64,000 nt of DNA from NCBI RefSeq assembly GCF_028745505.1, contig NZ_JAQZZL010000002.1:1550001-1614000 (forward strand), given 5' to 3'. Source of the stretch: Lentisphaera marina. GTDB lineage: Bacteria; Verrucomicrobiota; Lentisphaeria; Lentisphaerales; Lentisphaeraceae. The translations under genes and the position numbers were made by a program. Below are positions 62,845 to 64,000 of the stretch, one piece after another (position 1 is the first letter of the stretch; each line of letters begins with the position of its first letter). The notes beneath the pieces were generated by a model. That model was not told where the DNA came from and made no database searches. It worked only from the letters and a program-made list of their open reading frames with translations.

Positions 62845-64000
62845 ATGTCACAGATAAAAAAGTTATTTCAAGAAAAACCATTCATTCGCCACACATCATA
62901 TTTCATACTCGCCGCAATGAGTTTTCACCTCTCCTATTTAGGTGCAACATTTTTCTTCCCAATTTACTTCTTTGCCCTTCTCCAAATCACCAAAATGAAG
63001 TCCGTCCCAAAAGCTTTCCTCACTGGCATGCTTTTATCATTCAGTTTATATATCTATCACTTACAATTTTTTATTAGCATCTTCAACCAATTTGCCTATA
63101 GCCTCTTTTGCATTTTAGGTTTTTGGCTTGCCATCTTTATTGCCATTTCATCTTGGCTACGAAAAGTCTACTCCGAAAAAGCTCTCATCATCTTAATTCC
63201 ACTACTCTATTTCTCACTAGAATTCATCCGTTGTGAACTCTACGCCCTAAAATTCTCTTGGTTAATTCCCGGCCTTGCCTTTGCCGATGCCAGTTACTTC
63301 TCCGGCTTGGGTATTTGGGGAGTCTTTGGCATTTCTTTCCTTTGTCTCGTTTTCATATCTATCAGTGAAAGCCTCATACGCAACAAACAAAAATTGTCAC
63401 TCACCATTTTATCTTTCGCTGTGCTCTGCCAAATCCCTAACTTCATCCCTCTAAAAAATGAAGAATTATTATCTGAGCCAAGAATCACCGGTATTCAATG
63501 GGAAATGGGCTCCCGTCAAGAAATGCTCAATTCGCTCGACCAAGCTAAGGCCACTTATCCCGACACAAAACTCTATTTTTTCAGTGAATACACCTTTAGT
63601 GATGGCATCCCTCAAATGTTCAAAGATTGGTGTAAAAAGAACAAGACTTACCTCTTAGCCGGAACGACCGAAACCATAGAGAATGCGCCTGAACTCCAAT
63701 CCAACAAACAAAGTCTTCACAAAAAGCTCAAACATAAACCCTTCTATAACATGGCCGTCGTTATTGGGCCTAAAGGAGAAGTCGTTTTCAAACAGGCAAA
63801 AGTCATGCCCATTCAGTTTTTTAATGATGGCGTCCCCGCACCAAGTCAAAAACTTTGGAATTCACCATGGGGAAAAATCGGCATCTGCATTTGCTATGAT
63901 TTAAGTTACACAAAAATCACCGACGAGCTCGTTCGCCAAGGAGCTCAAGCCCTGCTCATCCCCACCATGGATGTTGAACACTGGGGGGAACGACAACACA
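62845..64000 (+). CDS. Apolipoprotein N-acyltransferase-like protein (partial, runs off window)
   Basis: An open frame from the ATG (AGGAAAGGG upstream) to the window end, 385 codons without a stop. About six hydrophobic helices occupy the first 205 residues, followed by a nitrilase-type domain. The catalytic set is visible: Glu in FSEYTFSDG, Lys in KQAKVMPIQFF and Cys in GKIGICICYDLSY. This arrangement is that of Lnt, which adds the third acyl chain to lipoproteins on the periplasmic side of the inner membrane. The final helix expected in Lnt lies beyond the window, so length and C-terminus cannot be judged. Confidence 0.82.
   Translation, partial: MSQIKKLFQEKPFIRHTSYFILAAMSFHLSYLGATFFFPIYFFALLQITKMKSVPKAFLTGMLLSFSLYIYHLQFFISIFNQFAYSLFCILGFWLAIFIAISSWLRKVYSEKALIILIPLLYFSLEFIRCELYALKFSWLIPGLAFADASYFSGLGIWGVFGISFLCLVFISISESLIRNKQKLSLTILSFAVLCQIPNFIPLKNEELLSEPRITGIQWEMGSRQEMLNSLDQAKATYPDTKLYFFSEYTFSDGIPQMFKDWCKKNKTYLLAGTTETIENAPELQSNKQSLHKKLKHKPFYNMAVVIGPKGEVVFKQAKVMPIQFFNDGVPAPSQKLWNSPWGKIGICICYDLSYTKITDELVRQGAQALLIPTMDVEHWGERQH

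Overview
The window is a stretch of bacterial chromosome with moderate to low GC, dense coding on both strands, short intergenic gaps and many ATGA or TAATG gene overlaps. I see no insertion sequence, prophage, CRISPR array, rRNA or tRNA gene. Several traits point to the Planctomycetes-Verrucomicrobia-Lentisphaerae group, and most probably to a marine Lentisphaera-like organism. These are a prepilin-type exported protein with an FSLIELLVVIAIVGIL-type N-terminus, a transmembrane Ser/Thr kinase with a DWG motif beside an ECF sigma factor, many exported TPR proteins, a complete Mrp sodium/proton antiporter and an algal-sugar catabolic cluster. This placement is inference from gene content; no database search was possible.

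Layout. 0.4-5.2 kb (minus strand): an amino-sugar operon (ASKHA/ROK-like kinase, PIG-L deacetylase, NagB), then an SGNH hydrolase and a pseudopilin-like protein. 5.4-9.5 kb: a receptor-like Ser/Thr kinase convergent with an ECF sigma factor, and two small membrane proteins. 9.5-12.9 kb: ldhA, a YghZ-type aldo/keto reductase and a FucP-like sugar permease. 13.3-18.8 kb: the seven-gene mrp/mnh operon. 19-24 kb: three translationally coupled exported proteins, one a trypsin-like protease. 24-29.8 kb: an HldE-like two-domain protein, an L,D-transpeptidase, accA, two thiol-redox proteins and thiD. 30-38.3 kb: pilT and gspF/pilC, then large exported TPR proteins, an ExbB/TolQ channel and three ExbD/TolR proteins. 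38.3-46.2 kb: YjbQ, a possible new kinase-like protein, formaldehyde detoxification (frmA/fghA), the xseB-xseA-release factor-HIT run, a GNAT, an acidic protein and hisB. 46.3-49.5 kb: a zinc-ribbon protein, an FHA protein, an exported EF-hand protein and an unknown protein. 49.5-56.3 kb: an AraC regulator divergent from a six-gene cluster best explained as L-galactose (or L-galactonate) catabolism. 56.4-64 kb: purM, mgtE, an ArnT/PMT-like glycosyltransferase, proS and the first part of an apolipoprotein N-acyltransferase-like gene that runs off the window.

How parts fit together. The 50.7-56.3 kb cluster supplies mutarotase, aldose dehydrogenase, L-galactonate dehydrogenase, tagaturonate reductase, KDG kinase and KDPG aldolase. 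That makes a route from L-galactose to pyruvate and glyceraldehyde-3-phosphate, with only the lactonase and altronate dehydratase not seen here. The FucP-like permease at 12 kb could import L-fucose or L-galactose. The amino-sugar operon could feed GlcNAc to fructose-6-phosphate with a PIG-L deacetylase in place of NagA.

Most of the window is ordinary metabolism and housekeeping. The most unusual items are: an uncharacterised protein with kinase-like sequence signposts (38.8-39.8 kb); an HldE-like protein whose nucleotidyltransferase domain has lost its HxGH motif; a receptor kinase lacking the VAIK lysine; a tandem ExbD duplication split by a terminator; and an FHA protein with four N-terminal LKIxxP repeats.
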